Shown piece after piece: positions 25,092-32,825 of a stretch of DNA of 64,000 bases. The notes beneath the pieces are model-generated. The model saw nothing but the letters and a program-made list of their open reading frames with translations. It ran no database searches and was not told where the DNA came from. Numbering within the stretch: position 1 is the first letter of the stretch; each line of letters opens with the position of its first letter. The stretch comes from Janthinobacterium sp. 344 (GTDB lineage: Bacteria > Pseudomonadota > Gammaproteobacteria > Burkholderiales > Burkholderiaceae_D). The DNA lies in NCBI RefSeq assembly GCF_900112025.1, contig NZ_FOKL01000007.1, forward strand, positions 248,001-312,000. Direction: 5' to 3'. A program made the position numbers and the translations under genes.

Positions 25092-25602
25092 GATAAAACT
25101 CGAACAGAAATACACGGCCCTGCTGGGCGACGTGCAGCGCCGCGCCAGCGGCCTCGACCTGGCGCCCTCCACGGCGCGCCTGCGCCTGTGTTTTGAAGTG
25201 CTGGGCCTGGCGTCCGCCATCGATGGCGATTGCGCCACGCGCCTGGGGCGGCATGGACTGTCGGAGGGCAAGTTTGTCGTGCTGTTCCTGCTGCGCGGCG
25301 AACAGACGGGCTTGCCGCCGCACGCATTGGCCGAGCGGGCTGGCGTGACGCGCGGCACCATCACGGGCTTGCTCGACGGCCTGGAGCGCGACGGTTTTCT
25401 GGCCCGCCACGCGGACCCGCTCGACCGGCGCAAGCTGCTGGTGCGCCTGAGCGCGAAGGGCGAGGCCATCGCCGCCACGCTGGTCGATGAGCACGCGCAA
25501 TGGATCGCCAGCCTGTTCGCCGACTTCACGGCGGACGAAATGCACTGCTTGAGTGCCCTGCTGGAAAAAGCCTGGCGCAAGACGGATCGGGGCGCGCCAT
25601 GA
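25090..25602 (+). CDS. MarR-family regulator, probably leaderless mRNA
   Basis: A 170-residue winged-helix regulator. The DNA-binding part is ALAERAGVTRGTITGLLDGL followed by the wing RHADPLDRRKLLVRLSAKG, the MarR signature with a D-x-R-x(3) core. The ATG at 25090 sits where transcription should start from the promoter just upstream (-10 at 25077-25082), and there is no ribosome-binding site. The message therefore appears leaderless. A TTG at 25081 is an alternative but lies inside the -10. The last four bases overlap the start of the AlkD-like gene (ATGA), so the two are translationally coupled. The effector is unknown. Confidence 0.85.
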   Translation: MIKLEQKYTALLGDVQRRASGLDLAPSTARLRLCFEVLGLASAIDGDCATRLGRHGLSEGKFVVLFLLRGEQTGLPPHALAERAGVTRGTITGLLDGLERDGFLARHADPLDRRKLLVRLSAKGEAIAATLVDEHAQWIASLFADFTADEMHCLSALLEKAWRKTDRGAP

Positions 25603-26345
25603 GCCGGGGCATCGCCGACATGGCTCCAGCACGGCTGGCGCTGCTGAACGGGGGAGCGGTCGCCAGCACCACCTTGACGGAAGGGCTGGCCATCGACTTT
25701 GCCGTGCTGCTGGAAGCGGCCGTGCCTGGCATCGGCAACGCCCGGCTGGCCGCCATGCGCGCGCAGGCGGCGGCGGGCATCACGCGGCGCATGGCGCTGG
25801 CGGCGCGGTTGCTGCTCGATGCCGGGGTGGACCTGGCGCCATTACAGGCGCACCCGTCCGACACGGTGCGCGGCTGGGCCTGCTTCGCCATCGCGGCGCA
25901 AGCCGATGCGGCGTTGCCGCGGCAACTGGCGGCCATGCGGCCGCTGGCCGACGATGGGCACTTTGGCGTGCGCGAATGGGCGTGGCTGGCGCTGCGGCCC
26001 CGGCTGGCAGCGGATCTGGCGGACGCCATCGCGCTGCTGGCGCCGTGGACGGCGGACCCGTCCGAGCGCGTGCGCCGCTTCGCCTGCGAAGCGCTGCGCC
26101 CGCGCGGCGTGTGGTGCGCGCATATCGCCCAGCTAAAGGAAGCGCCGCAGCTGGCCTTGCCCCTGTTGCAGCCTTTGCGCGCCGATCCTGCCCGCTACGT
26201 GCAGGATGCCGTCGCCAACTGGCTCAACGATGCGGCCAAGAGCCAGCCGGACTGGGTGCGCAGCCTGTGCGCGCAATGGCTGCTGGAAAGCCCTGAGGCC
26301 GCCACCGCACGCATCTGTAAGCGGGCCCAGCGCTCGCTGGCCTGA
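25599..26345 (+). CDS. AlkD-like HEAT-repeat DNA alkylation repair protein
   Basis: A 248-residue all-helical protein with repeating HEAT-like units such as HPSDTVRGWACFAIAAQA, HFGVREWAWLALRP and ADPSERVRRFACEALRP. It ends with YVQDAVANWLNDAAKSQPDW, which matches the last repeats of bacterial AlkD/AlkC-type alkylpurine DNA glycosylase-like proteins. The spaced tryptophans and acidic residues fit that fold, but I cannot confirm the catalytic Asp/Trp set. It overlaps the marR gene by four bases. Coupling to a MarR regulator suggests induction by a reactive compound. A generic HEAT-repeat scaffold is the alternative. Confidence 0.7.
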   Translation: MSRGIADMAPARLALLNGGAVASTTLTEGLAIDFAVLLEAAVPGIGNARLAAMRAQAAAGITRRMALAARLLLDAGVDLAPLQAHPSDTVRGWACFAIAAQADAALPRQLAAMRPLADDGHFGVREWAWLALRPRLAADLADAIALLAPWTADPSERVRRFACEALRPRGVWCAHIAQLKEAPQLALPLLQPLRADPARYVQDAVANWLNDAAKSQPDWVRSLCAQWLLESPEAATARICKRAQRSLA

Positions 26346-26369
26346 CGATTCATCTTTCAAGGAGAAAAC

Positions 26370-26705
26370 ATGCATTATCTGTTGGAGCTGTACAGCCCCA
26401 AACCGGCCTGGCTGGCCCTCGACGGCGCCGCGCGCCAGGCATATTTCGCCACGGTGGGCGCCGGCATGGCGGCCTTGTCCGGCAGCGGCGCCGAAGCGCT
26501 GGCCATTGGCGCCATCGACAGCGGCAAGCTGCACGCGGCTGCCCGGCAATTCTATGCCGTCTGGCGCTTCCCGGACGAGGCGGCGCTCGACGCCTTGCTG
26601 GCGGGCATTGCCGCCACGGGCTGGCATGATTATTTCGACACCGTCAATGCGGCTGGTCCGGCCGTGGATTTTCCGGCGCACCTGGCGCAGCTGGCGGCGC
26701 TCTAG
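26370..26705 (+). CDS. Small unknown protein (DUF6616-like)
   Basis: A 111-residue soluble protein beginning MHYLLELYSPKPAWLALDGA, with a helical middle and WRFPDEAALDALLAGIAATG near residue 65. The pattern (hydrophobic strand first, then helix, second strand with aromatic residues) suggests a dimeric ferredoxin-like alpha-beta barrel similar to DUF6616 proteins, but that name is from memory. A strong AAGGAG ribosome site lies 5 nt upstream of the ATG. It follows the AlkD-like gene by 24 nt and is likely the third gene of the marR operon. Confidence 0.6.
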   Translation: MHYLLELYSPKPAWLALDGAARQAYFATVGAGMAALSGSGAEALAIGAIDSGKLHAAARQFYAVWRFPDEAALDALLAGIAATGWHDYFDTVNAAGPAVDFPAHLAQLAAL

Positions 26706-26769
26706 GCAAGCGGCGTTGTCCTCGCGCTTCAGGTAAAGTTTGCCGTATTGCCACCATTCCCTGACTGTC

Positions 26770-27363
26770 ATGCCGTCCACATCGCTCGCCGTCCTGCTGT
26801 TTTCCCTGTTGCCGCTGGCGCTGCACGCCGCCCCGGCAGCCACCCCGCAAGCGCTCGTCGCGGCCGCCCGCAGCCAGGTGGGCGTGACGCTGCGCTACGA
26901 TCCGCGCTACGAGCGCCTCGCGTATCCGGGCGGCGACGTGCCGCTGGAACGGGGCGTGTGCACGGACGTGGTGGTGCGCGCCTACCGCCAGCTGGGACAC
27001 GATTTGCAGGTGCTGGTGCACGAGGACATGCGCAAGGCGTGGGCCGTGTACCAGCAGCAAGGGCGCTGGCAGATGAAGGGACCGGACCGCAATATCGACC
27101 ACCGCCGCGTGCCCAACCTGGGCACTTATTTTGCCCGCCATGGCAGCAGGCTGCCGCCCAGCAAGGACGCGAACGCTTACCGCGCGGGCGACATTGTCAC
27201 GTGGCGCCTGCCGCGCAACCTCACGCATATCGGCATTGTGAGCGACCAGCAATCGTGGAGCGGCGTGCCGCTGATTATCCATAACATCGGCGAAGGCGCG
27301 CGCGAGGAAAACATTTTATTCAGCTATCCGATCACGGGGCATTATCGCTGGCAACCCGGCTGA
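26770..27363 (+). CDS. DUF1287 exported protein (YijF-like, NlpC/P60-type fold)
   Basis: A 197-residue secreted protein with a signal peptide (MPSTSLAVLLFSLLPLALHA). The DUF1287 core is plain: VTLRYDPRYERLAYPGGDVP, then ERGVCTDVVVRAYRQLGHD with the presumed catalytic cysteine, and DIVTWRLPRNLTHIGIVSD with the presumed catalytic histidine. E. coli YijF is a member. The fold is related to cysteine amidases that act on peptidoglycan, but no activity is established. The 3' end overlaps the convergent MocR gene by 32 nt. The ATG at 26770 is chosen because it begins the signal peptide. Confidence 0.82.
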   Translation: MPSTSLAVLLFSLLPLALHAAPAATPQALVAAARSQVGVTLRYDPRYERLAYPGGDVPLERGVCTDVVVRAYRQLGHDLQVLVHEDMRKAWAVYQQQGRWQMKGPDRNIDHRRVPNLGTYFARHGSRLPPSKDANAYRAGDIVTWRLPRNLTHIGIVSDQQSWSGVPLIIHNIGEGAREENILFSYPITGHYRWQPG

Positions 27364-28804
27364 GGGGCAGGGGCGCCATCTCCTGCAGGATCGCCAGCAC
27401 GGTGGCGAGTGCCGTGTCGATGTCGAGCTTGTCGATGGCGCCATAGCCGAGGAACAAGCCTTCATGGCGCGCGTCGCCGTGATAGAAGCTGGTCAGCGCG
27501 TACAGGCTGATGTCCGCCAGCCGTGCCCGGCGCAGCAGTTCGGCGATATCGAGCGGCGCTTGCGCCAGGGCCGCCACGTGGAAGCCGGCGCTGGCCGGCA
27601 CCAGGCGGAACCATGGCGCCAGCGCACCATGGAACCAGTGCAGCAGGCGCTCGCGCCGCCCCGCGTAGATGTCGTGGCAGCGGCGGATGTGGCGCAGCAA
27701 GTGGCCATCGCCGATGAACTTGGCCAGCGCATGCTGGCCCAGGCTGGCCGTATGGCAATCCGTCAGGTATTTCACCGTTTCCATGGCGGCCACGATGGCT
27801 TGCGGCAGCACGACGTAGCCGAGGCGCAATTCCGGCAGCATGATCTTGGAAAAGCTGCCCACGTGGGCCACGACGCCATAGCGGTCCATGCTTTGCAGGG
27901 AATCCTCGGGCCGGCCTTCGTAGCGGAAGGCGCTGTCGTAATCGTCTTCGATGACGATGGCGCCCAGCTGCTGCGCGCGTTCCAGCAAGGCGTGGCGGCG
28001 CGCCATGCTCATCGGCATGCCGAGCGGGAACTGGTGCGCGGGCGTGACATAGATCAGCCGCGTGCCGTCGGGAATCTGCTCCACCATGATGCCATCGGCG
28101 TCCACTTCGACACCGACCACGCGCGCGCCCTGGCTGGCGAACACGGCGCGCGCCACGGGATAGCCGGGCTCCTCCACGGCGACCGTGTCGCCCGGCTCCA
28201 GCAGGGTGTGCGCCAGCAGGCTCAGGGCCTGCTGCGCGCCGCTGGTGACGAGCACCTGTTCCGGCGTGCAATGGATGCCGCGGCTGAAGGCGGCATGGCC
28301 GGCGATCGCCGCGCGCAAGGCGGGCAAGCCGGCCACGGGCGCATAGCGGCCGCGCGCCTGGCCATCCTGGCGCAGCGCGTGCAGCACGCAGGCGCGCCAT
28401 TCATCCTGCGGGAAGTGCGATGGCGTGGCGCGCCCGCCGATGAAGGCGTAGCGCGCGGGCGTTTCCTGGCTGGCCTGGCGCAAAGGCGTGGGCGTGGCTT
28501 CCCAGCGGGCGATGCGCTGCGCGCTGGCCAGCGGCGTGCTGGCGTGGCGGCGCTGCGGCGAGGCATGCGGCGTCTGCACGAAGCTGCCCACGCCGACTTT
28601 ACCCACCAGCAGCTTTTCATAGCCGAGCTTGTCATACACGTCGGACACCGTCTTGCGTGACAGGCCCAGCTGGCCGGCCAGCAGGCGCGAGGGCGGCAAT
28701 TGCTGGCCATCCGTCAGCCGGCCCGAACGGATGGCCTCGCTAAGCTGGCGGTACAGCTGGCCGCCCAGGTCGCGCGTGCCGTCGATCAGGATATGTAGTT
28801 CCAT
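27332..28804 (-). CDS. MocR/PdxR-type regulator (GntR helix-turn-helix plus aminotransferase domain)
   Basis: A 490-residue regulator that fuses an N-terminal GntR winged helix (residues 10-75, QLYRQLSEAIRSGRLTDGQQ, then LGLSRKTVSDVYDKL) to a fold-type-I aminotransferase-like domain. That domain holds the PLP lysine in GSFSKIMLPELRLGYV and the motif VIEDDYDSAFRYEGRP. Such proteins sense pyridoxal phosphate or amino compounds. It is divergent from an AhpD-like gene, its likely target, across about 104 nt. A second, unrelated MocR gene lies at 44882-46357. Confidence 0.9.
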   Translation of the reverse strand: MELHILIDGTRDLGGQLYRQLSEAIRSGRLTDGQQLPPSRLLAGQLGLSRKTVSDVYDKLGYEKLLVGKVGVGSFVQTPHASPQRRHASTPLASAQRIARWEATPTPLRQASQETPARYAFIGGRATPSHFPQDEWRACVLHALRQDGQARGRYAPVAGLPALRAAIAGHAAFSRGIHCTPEQVLVTSGAQQALSLLAHTLLEPGDTVAVEEPGYPVARAVFASQGARVVGVEVDADGIMVEQIPDGTRLIYVTPAHQFPLGMPMSMARRHALLERAQQLGAIVIEDDYDSAFRYEGRPEDSLQSMDRYGVVAHVGSFSKIMLPELRLGYVVLPQAIVAAMETVKYLTDCHTASLGQHALAKFIGDGHLLRHIRRCHDIYAGRRERLLHWFHGALAPWFRLVPASAGFHVAALAQAPLDIAELLRRARLADISLYALTSFYHGDARHEGLFLGYGAIDKLDIDTALATVLAILQEMAPLPLSRVASDNAP

Positions 28805-28871
28805 GGTGTGTCTGCTGGTGGTCTGCTGTTTTTCGGGGGGATTGGCCTGCCGCGCGTGCTGCTGGCGCTTT

Positions 28872-28910
28872 TACAATGATGCATCTCTACTTTACCAAGG
28901 AATGCATCAT
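28872..28910 (+). promoter_or_regulatory. Inverted repeat spanning the -10, RBS and start codon of the AhpD-like gene
   Basis: ATGATGCAT (28876-28884) and ATGCATCAT (28902-28910) form a perfect 9-bp inverted repeat with 17 nt between. The first arm overlaps a -10-like TACAAT (28872-28877). The loop contains the AAGGA ribosome site and the second arm includes the start codon. It can serve as a DNA operator for the divergent MocR protein, or fold in RNA. Confidence 0.6.
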
Positions 28911-29349
28911 GACACAGCAACGACTCGATTTCACGCAAGCCTCGCCCGACGCCGTCAAGGCCATGTATGCGCTGGAAGCGGCCATCGCCAAGCTGGGCGT
29001 GGAACACGCGCTGCTCGAACTGATCCGCCTGCGCGCTTCGCAAATCAACGGCTGCGCCTTTTGCGTGGACATGCACACGAGCGATGCGCGCAAGGCGGGC
29101 GAAACGGAGCGCCGCCTGTACGCCGTCTCCGTCTGGCGCGAAACGCCGTTCTTCACGCCGCGCGAGCGGGCCGTGCTGGCCTGGACGGAAGCGCTGACCC
29201 TGCTGCCGCAAAACCACGCCTCGGATGAGGACTACGCGGCCCTGGCCGCCGAATTGACGCCGGCCGAGATGGTCAACGTGACCCTGGCCATCGGCTCCAT
29301 CAATACCTGGAACCGCCTGGCCGTGGGTTTCCGCAAGATGCCTGAATAA
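28909..29349 (+). CDS. AhpD-like carboxymuconolactone decarboxylase-family protein
   Basis: A 146-residue protein of the AhpD/CMD family. The active-site motif is LRASQINGCAFCVDMHTSDA with CxxC and a histidine three residues on, as in alkylhydroperoxidase AhpD. It probably reduces peroxides or acts as a thiol oxidoreductase. The C-terminal ELTPAEMVNVTLAIGSINTW and WNRLAVGF are also family hallmarks. The ATG at 28909 has AAGGA upstream. It is divergent from the MocR gene and probably under its control. Confidence 0.88.
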   Translation: MTQQRLDFTQASPDAVKAMYALEAAIAKLGVEHALLELIRLRASQINGCAFCVDMHTSDARKAGETERRLYAVSVWRETPFFTPRERAVLAWTEALTLLPQNHASDEDYAALAAELTPAEMVNVTLAIGSINTWNRLAVGFRKMPE

Positions 29350-29429
29350 ACCGTGTGTTCGTTCGCGAACAGACGCCTGGCTGCGGCCTGCGTAGGCTGG
29401 CAGGACGATTGATCAGCCAGGGAGCAGCC

Positions 29430-29732
29430 ATGCAAGTAGCAAGTGGTGACGCCGTCGAGAAGACGCCGGAACAAATGGAAGAAGCGCGCCGCGAGTTCAT
29501 CGCCGAACTGTGGCGGCGTTTTGAAGCGCTGCAGGAATGGGCCGTCAGCCATTGGCCCGACCAGCACAATCCCTTGAGTTCCGCCGATTTCGTCGAGGCG
29601 CGCAAGGAAATCCTGAGTCTGCGCTCGCCGGCCGGCTCCTTGAACCAGCCGGCCACGCGCAATGCGGCAGAGCCGGAACCGGCGCAGGGCGGGGCGCAGT
29701 ATGTGGATGTGACGCCTGCTCCCTGGCCTTGA
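29430..29732 (+). CDS. Small hypothetical protein
   Basis: A 100-residue charged protein: an amphipathic helical stretch (KTPEQMEEARREFIAELWRR, then FEALQEWAVSHW), a short motif PLSSADFVEARKEILSLRSP and a proline/alanine-rich tail. An AGGGAG ribosome site lies 6 nt before the ATG at 29430. No family is recognised, no membrane segment and no signal peptide are seen. It follows the AhpD-like gene by 80 nt. Confidence 0.6.
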   Translation: MQVASGDAVEKTPEQMEEARREFIAELWRRFEALQEWAVSHWPDQHNPLSSADFVEARKEILSLRSPAGSLNQPATRNAAEPEPAQGGAQYVDVTPAPWP

Positions 29733-29753
29733 GGGAACCCTGAACGAAGGGCT

Positions 29754-29780
29754 GGGGGCGGACCCTCAGGGTCCGACCCC
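29754..29780. repeat. Degenerate copy of the inverted-repeat element
   Basis: GGGGGCGGACCC (29754-29765), loop TCA, GGGTCCGACCCC (29769-29780). It has the same architecture as the elements at 344-370 and 36082-36108, with a T/A to C/G pair exchange inside the stem and one mismatch. It lies between two convergent genes, 22 nt after one stop and 17 nt before the other. Confidence 0.7.
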
Positions 29781-29797
29781 GGTCTTTGTTGCGGGGT

Positions 29798-30991
29798 TTA
29801 TCGTTGATTCGTCGCCGTTTCCGTCGTCCCGCCCTGCGCAAACACCCAGCACAATAAACTCACCAGCAATCCCGCCATCACGCCATACGCCAGGTTCAGG
29901 GCGCTGTCGAACAGCAGCGGCGCCACCAGGCCCGAGACGAGGGCGAACAGCAGCATCTGGATGAACGACTGCATCGACGAGGCCAGGCCGCTGTTGTTGG
30001 GGAAGTGGTTCAGCGCCATCAGGGTCATCGGCGGCATGGCGATCGACAGGGCGAACGAGTAGAAGAACAGGGGCAGCACGGCCCATGGCACTTCGGCGGC
30101 AAAGACATAGTTGTAGCCGATATTGGCGGCGGCCGCCACCAGCATCAAGATAAATCCGGCCCAGATCATCTGGCGCTGGCTGTAGCGGTGCGCCACCTTG
30201 GCCGACAGGGCCGAGCCGACCACCATGCCGCTGATCAGCGGTATGAACAGCCACGCAAATGCCGTCTCCGGCAGGTGCAGGATGTTGATGATGAAGTAGG
30301 CGGCCGAGCCGATGTACAGGGCGAAGCCGCCAAAGGCGGCGCCGATGGCCGTCGACAGCAGCAGGAACTGGCGGTGGCACAGCACTTTCCAGTAATTGAC
30401 GGCGATGTCGCCCAGGTGGAAGGCGTGGCGCTGTTCCTTCGGCAGGCTTTCCGGCAGGGCGCGCCAGACGACGACGAACATCAGCACGCCAAACGCCGTG
30501 AGGAACCAGAAGATCGCCCGCCAGCCCAGGCCCACTTGCAGCCAGCCGCCCAGCACGGGCGCGATGGCCGGCGCCAGGGCAAACACCATCATGATGTGCG
30601 ACAGGATTTTCTGCGCGGCGGCGCCCGAATAGCGGTCCTGCACGATGGCGCGGCCGATGACGGAGCCGGCGCCCGCCGACAGGCCCTGCAGCACGCGCCA
30701 GGCCAGCAGCCAGCCCAGCGACGGCGCCAGCGCGGCGCCCACGGAGGCGATCACGTACAGCACCAGCGAGACGAGAATCACGGGACGGCGGCCGAACGAG
30801 TCGGACAGCGTGCCGTAGAACAGCATCATGAAGGCGAACGTGAAGAGGAAAAAGCTCAGGGTCTGCTGCACCAGCAGGGGGCTGGCATTGAAGTCGTGCA
30901 CGATGGCGGGGAAAGACGGCAGATAGGTGTCAATTGCAAGCGGTCCGACCATCGCCAGGCCCGCCAGGATCCATGTTAATAATTTAGTCAT
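29798..30991 (-). CDS. Bcr/CflA-family MFS multidrug exporter
   Basis: A 397-residue inner-membrane transporter with 12 predicted helices. It has the Bcr/CflA features: MVGPLAIDTYLPSFPAIVHD in helix 1 and the following loop, LSDSFGRRPVILVSLVLY as motif A, and RVLQGLSAGAGSVIGRAIVQ in helix 4. Relatives export bicyclomycin, chloramphenicol, sulfonamides or cysteine. Its location next to the cysE gene (divergent, 189 nt) makes a role in exporting cysteine or related thiols worth considering; E. coli Bcr is known to export cysteine. That link is inference. Confidence 0.9.
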   Translation of the reverse strand: MTKLLTWILAGLAMVGPLAIDTYLPSFPAIVHDFNASPLLVQQTLSFFLFTFAFMMLFYGTLSDSFGRRPVILVSLVLYVIASVGAALAPSLGWLLAWRVLQGLSAGAGSVIGRAIVQDRYSGAAAQKILSHIMMVFALAPAIAPVLGGWLQVGLGWRAIFWFLTAFGVLMFVVVWRALPESLPKEQRHAFHLGDIAVNYWKVLCHRQFLLLSTAIGAAFGGFALYIGSAAYFIINILHLPETAFAWLFIPLISGMVVGSALSAKVAHRYSQRQMIWAGFILMLVAAAANIGYNYVFAAEVPWAVLPLFFYSFALSIAMPPMTLMALNHFPNNSGLASSMQSFIQMLLFALVSGLVAPLLFDSALNLAYGVMAGLLVSLLCWVFAQGGTTETATNQR

Positions 30992-31068
30992 GTTGAAGAG
31001 TGTTTTTGTTAGTCCGTCATTTTACGCTAGTGCCAACAATCGGGTTCGACACCCCGTCGTTTGTCATC

Positions 31069-31089
31069 CATATGCGTTTTTTGCATATG
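31069..31089 (+). promoter_or_regulatory. Inverted repeat upstream of cysE, candidate CysB-family site
   Basis: CATATGC-GTTTTTT-GCATATG is a perfect 7-bp inverted repeat with a 7-nt spacer, 92 nt before the cysE start. Its half, ATATGCGTTTTTT, occurs exactly (reverse strand) at 37522-37534 upstream of ssuE, and ATATGCGAAAAAA lies at 37458-37470. Shared occurrence at two sulfur-assimilation loci suggests a common regulator. Confidence 0.6.
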
Positions 31090-31180
31090 CAATCTTGAAA
31101 ACCTTCGTTGGAATCGCCGCGCGCGCCCGATATGCTGGGGCGACCCGGCCTGTTTGCCGTTTTTTCGGAAGTGACACACC

Positions 31181-32119
31181 ATGCACAGCATTTATCCCGC
31201 GGCGCCCGCCGAGGAATCGGTCCAGTGGAACCTGGGGCCCGTGATCCAGGCGCTGCGCAGTTCGCGCGAAGACAAGCACAAGATCCGCCACAACGGCAGG
31301 GTGCGCGAACTGCCGTCGCGCGAAGCGCTGACCACCATCGTCAACGGCCTGTCGGCGGCGCTGTTCCCCACGCATTACGGGCGGCCCAACCTGACGGACG
31401 AAAGCATCGACTACTTTGTCGGCGATACGCTCAACACCACCTTGAACCGGCTCAGCGAGCAGGTGCGGCGCGGCCTGCTCTTTTCCATACCAGCTGGCGA
31501 TGAACAGAACGGCGCGGGCGACGATGCGGCGCTGGCGCAGCAGGCGCGCGACATCACGCGCGCCTTCGCCGCCAGCCTGCCCGACATCCGCGCGCTGCTG
31601 GTGTCGGACGTGCAGGCCGCCTACGCGGGCGACCCGGCCGCCACCTCGGTGGCCGAGATCATGCTGTGCTATCCGGGCACCATCGCCATCCTGTACCACC
31701 GCCTGGCGCACCAGCTGCACGCGCTGGGCGCACCGTTCCTGGCGCGCCTGATCGCCGACATCGCGCACACGCTGACGGGCATCGACATCCATCCGGGCGC
31801 GCGCATCGGCGCCTCCTTCTTCATCGACCATGGCACGGGCGTGGTGATCGGCGAGACGGCCATCATCGGCCAGCGCGTGCGCCTGTACCAGGCCGTGACC
31901 CTGGGCGCCAAGCGCTTTCCTGCCGATGCGTCCGGCGCGCTGATCAAGGGCACGCCGCGCCATCCGATCGTCGAGGACGACGTGGTGATCTACGCGGGCG
32001 CGACCGTGCTGGGGCGCATCACCATCGGCGCGGGTTCGACTGTCGGGGGAAATGTGTGGCTGACGCAGAGCGTGCCGCCTGGTAGTAACGTGTCGCAGGC
32101 GCAGATGCGCAACGATTGA
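31181..32119 (+). CDS. cysE: Serine O-acetyltransferase (EpsC-type CysE)
   Basis: Catalyses serine plus acetyl-CoA to O-acetylserine, the first committed step of cysteine synthesis. The 312-residue protein has an N-terminal helical domain of about 190 residues and a C-terminal left-handed beta-helix made of hexapeptide repeats. Key parts: IADIAHTLTGIDIHPGARIG, FFIDHGTGVVIGETAIIG with the catalytic Asp-His, RVRLYQAVTLGAKRF, and GTPRHPIVEDDVVIYAGATV. The long N-terminal domain and the ADASGALIKGTPRHP insertion are typical of EpsC-type enzymes. A motif shared with the ssu promoter region lies upstream. The stop codon is part of a structured element. Confidence 0.93.
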   Translation: MHSIYPAAPAEESVQWNLGPVIQALRSSREDKHKIRHNGRVRELPSREALTTIVNGLSAALFPTHYGRPNLTDESIDYFVGDTLNTTLNRLSEQVRRGLLFSIPAGDEQNGAGDDAALAQQARDITRAFAASLPDIRALLVSDVQAAYAGDPAATSVAEIMLCYPGTIAILYHRLAHQLHALGAPFLARLIADIAHTLTGIDIHPGARIGASFFIDHGTGVVIGETAIIGQRVRLYQAVTLGAKRFPADASGALIKGTPRHPIVEDDVVIYAGATVLGRITIGAGSTVGGNVWLTQSVPPGSNVSQAQMRND

Positions 32120-32225
32120 AGAGTGACCGAGAAAACATCCATGGCGGCGTTGCAGCGCCTGGCCGTACTAGCGTACTGCCTGCGGCGCTGCGCCTTGCCC
32201 TGAACGTTTTTCGGGCACTCTTCAA
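32116..32225 (+). repeat. Structured 3' element, copy B, starting at the cysE stop codon
   Basis: The outer arms 32116-32136 and 32206-32225 pair almost perfectly (TTGAAGAGTG with CACTCTTCAA, then CCGA-GAAAAC with GTTTTTCGG). An inner stem pairs GCAGCGCC with GGCGCTGC, with a GTAC-TAGC-GTAC tip. The cysE TGA lies in the 5' arm. The same element, with compensatory base-pair changes, begins at the lamB stop codon (6238-6341, minus strand). No T-run follows. Confidence 0.82.
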
Positions 32226-32256
32226 GCCGGGCGTGGCGCCTGGCTTTGCAAAAACC

Positions 32257-32736
32257 TTACTTCACCGTCAGCGCCTCATAGCGGGCCACGGGCACGCCAT
32301 CCTTGAGCAGCAGCAGTTCCTGGTCGGCGTAGCGGTAGCCATTGACTTCGCCCAGGGTGGTCAAGAGTTCGCGCTCGAGCTCCATGTCCTGCGGCTGGCA
32401 CATCATCATGGTGCCGGCCAGCTGCGAGAAACTCAGGGTGCTGACGCCGTCGCTGGTGTAGCCGCCCATCATCTGGTTGCAGCCGCTATGGCCACTGGCG
32501 CGGCCGTCGGCCAGCAGCAGGGTCACGTCGCGCTGTTCCGGCGCCGAACGCACGACTTTCTTGCCCTTCAATTCCTTCAGCTTCCACTGCGTCTGCGTCA
32601 GCTTCGGCGCCGGCTTGGCGGGCGAGGTGGCGCCTGGCGCGGCGGCTGCCGCATCGGAACGCACGGGCGTTTGCGCGCAGCCGGCCGTGATGGCGACGAT
32701 GGCGGCGAGGGGAATCAGTCTGGCGAGTGTGAACAT
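32257..32736 (-). CDS. META-domain lipoprotein (HslJ-like), paralog 1
   Basis: A 159-residue outer-membrane or periplasmic lipoprotein. The signal ends in the lipobox ITAGC. The META/HslJ domain shows LTQTQWKLKELKGKKV, then SGCNQMMGGYTSDGVSTLSF, LAGTMMMCQPQDMELERELL and LLLKDGVPVARYEAL. HslJ-type proteins are linked to novobiocin resistance and envelope heat stress in E. coli; their mechanism is unknown. It is the last of a run of minus-strand genes behind the metallo-beta-lactamase (89-nt gap). A second copy with the same layout lies at 43338-43793. Confidence 0.85.
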   Translation of the reverse strand: MFTLARLIPLAAIVAITAGCAQTPVRSDAAAAAPGATSPAKPAPKLTQTQWKLKELKGKKVVRSAPEQRDVTLLLADGRASGHSGCNQMMGGYTSDGVSTLSFSQLAGTMMMCQPQDMELERELLTTLGEVNGYRYADQELLLLKDGVPVARYEALTVK

Positions 32737-32825
32737 GGCATTTCCTTGTTGAAGTGATAGCCTCCAGAGTAGCAGATACGCGCCACGCCAGCGTGCACGG
32801 TTGACCACATCCGTTGCCAGCCTCG

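Noticed and set aside
28876..28910. AhpD-gene inverted repeat as an RNA thermometer
   Set aside because: The -10 box overlaps the first arm, so much of that arm may not be transcribed. A DNA operator is simpler.
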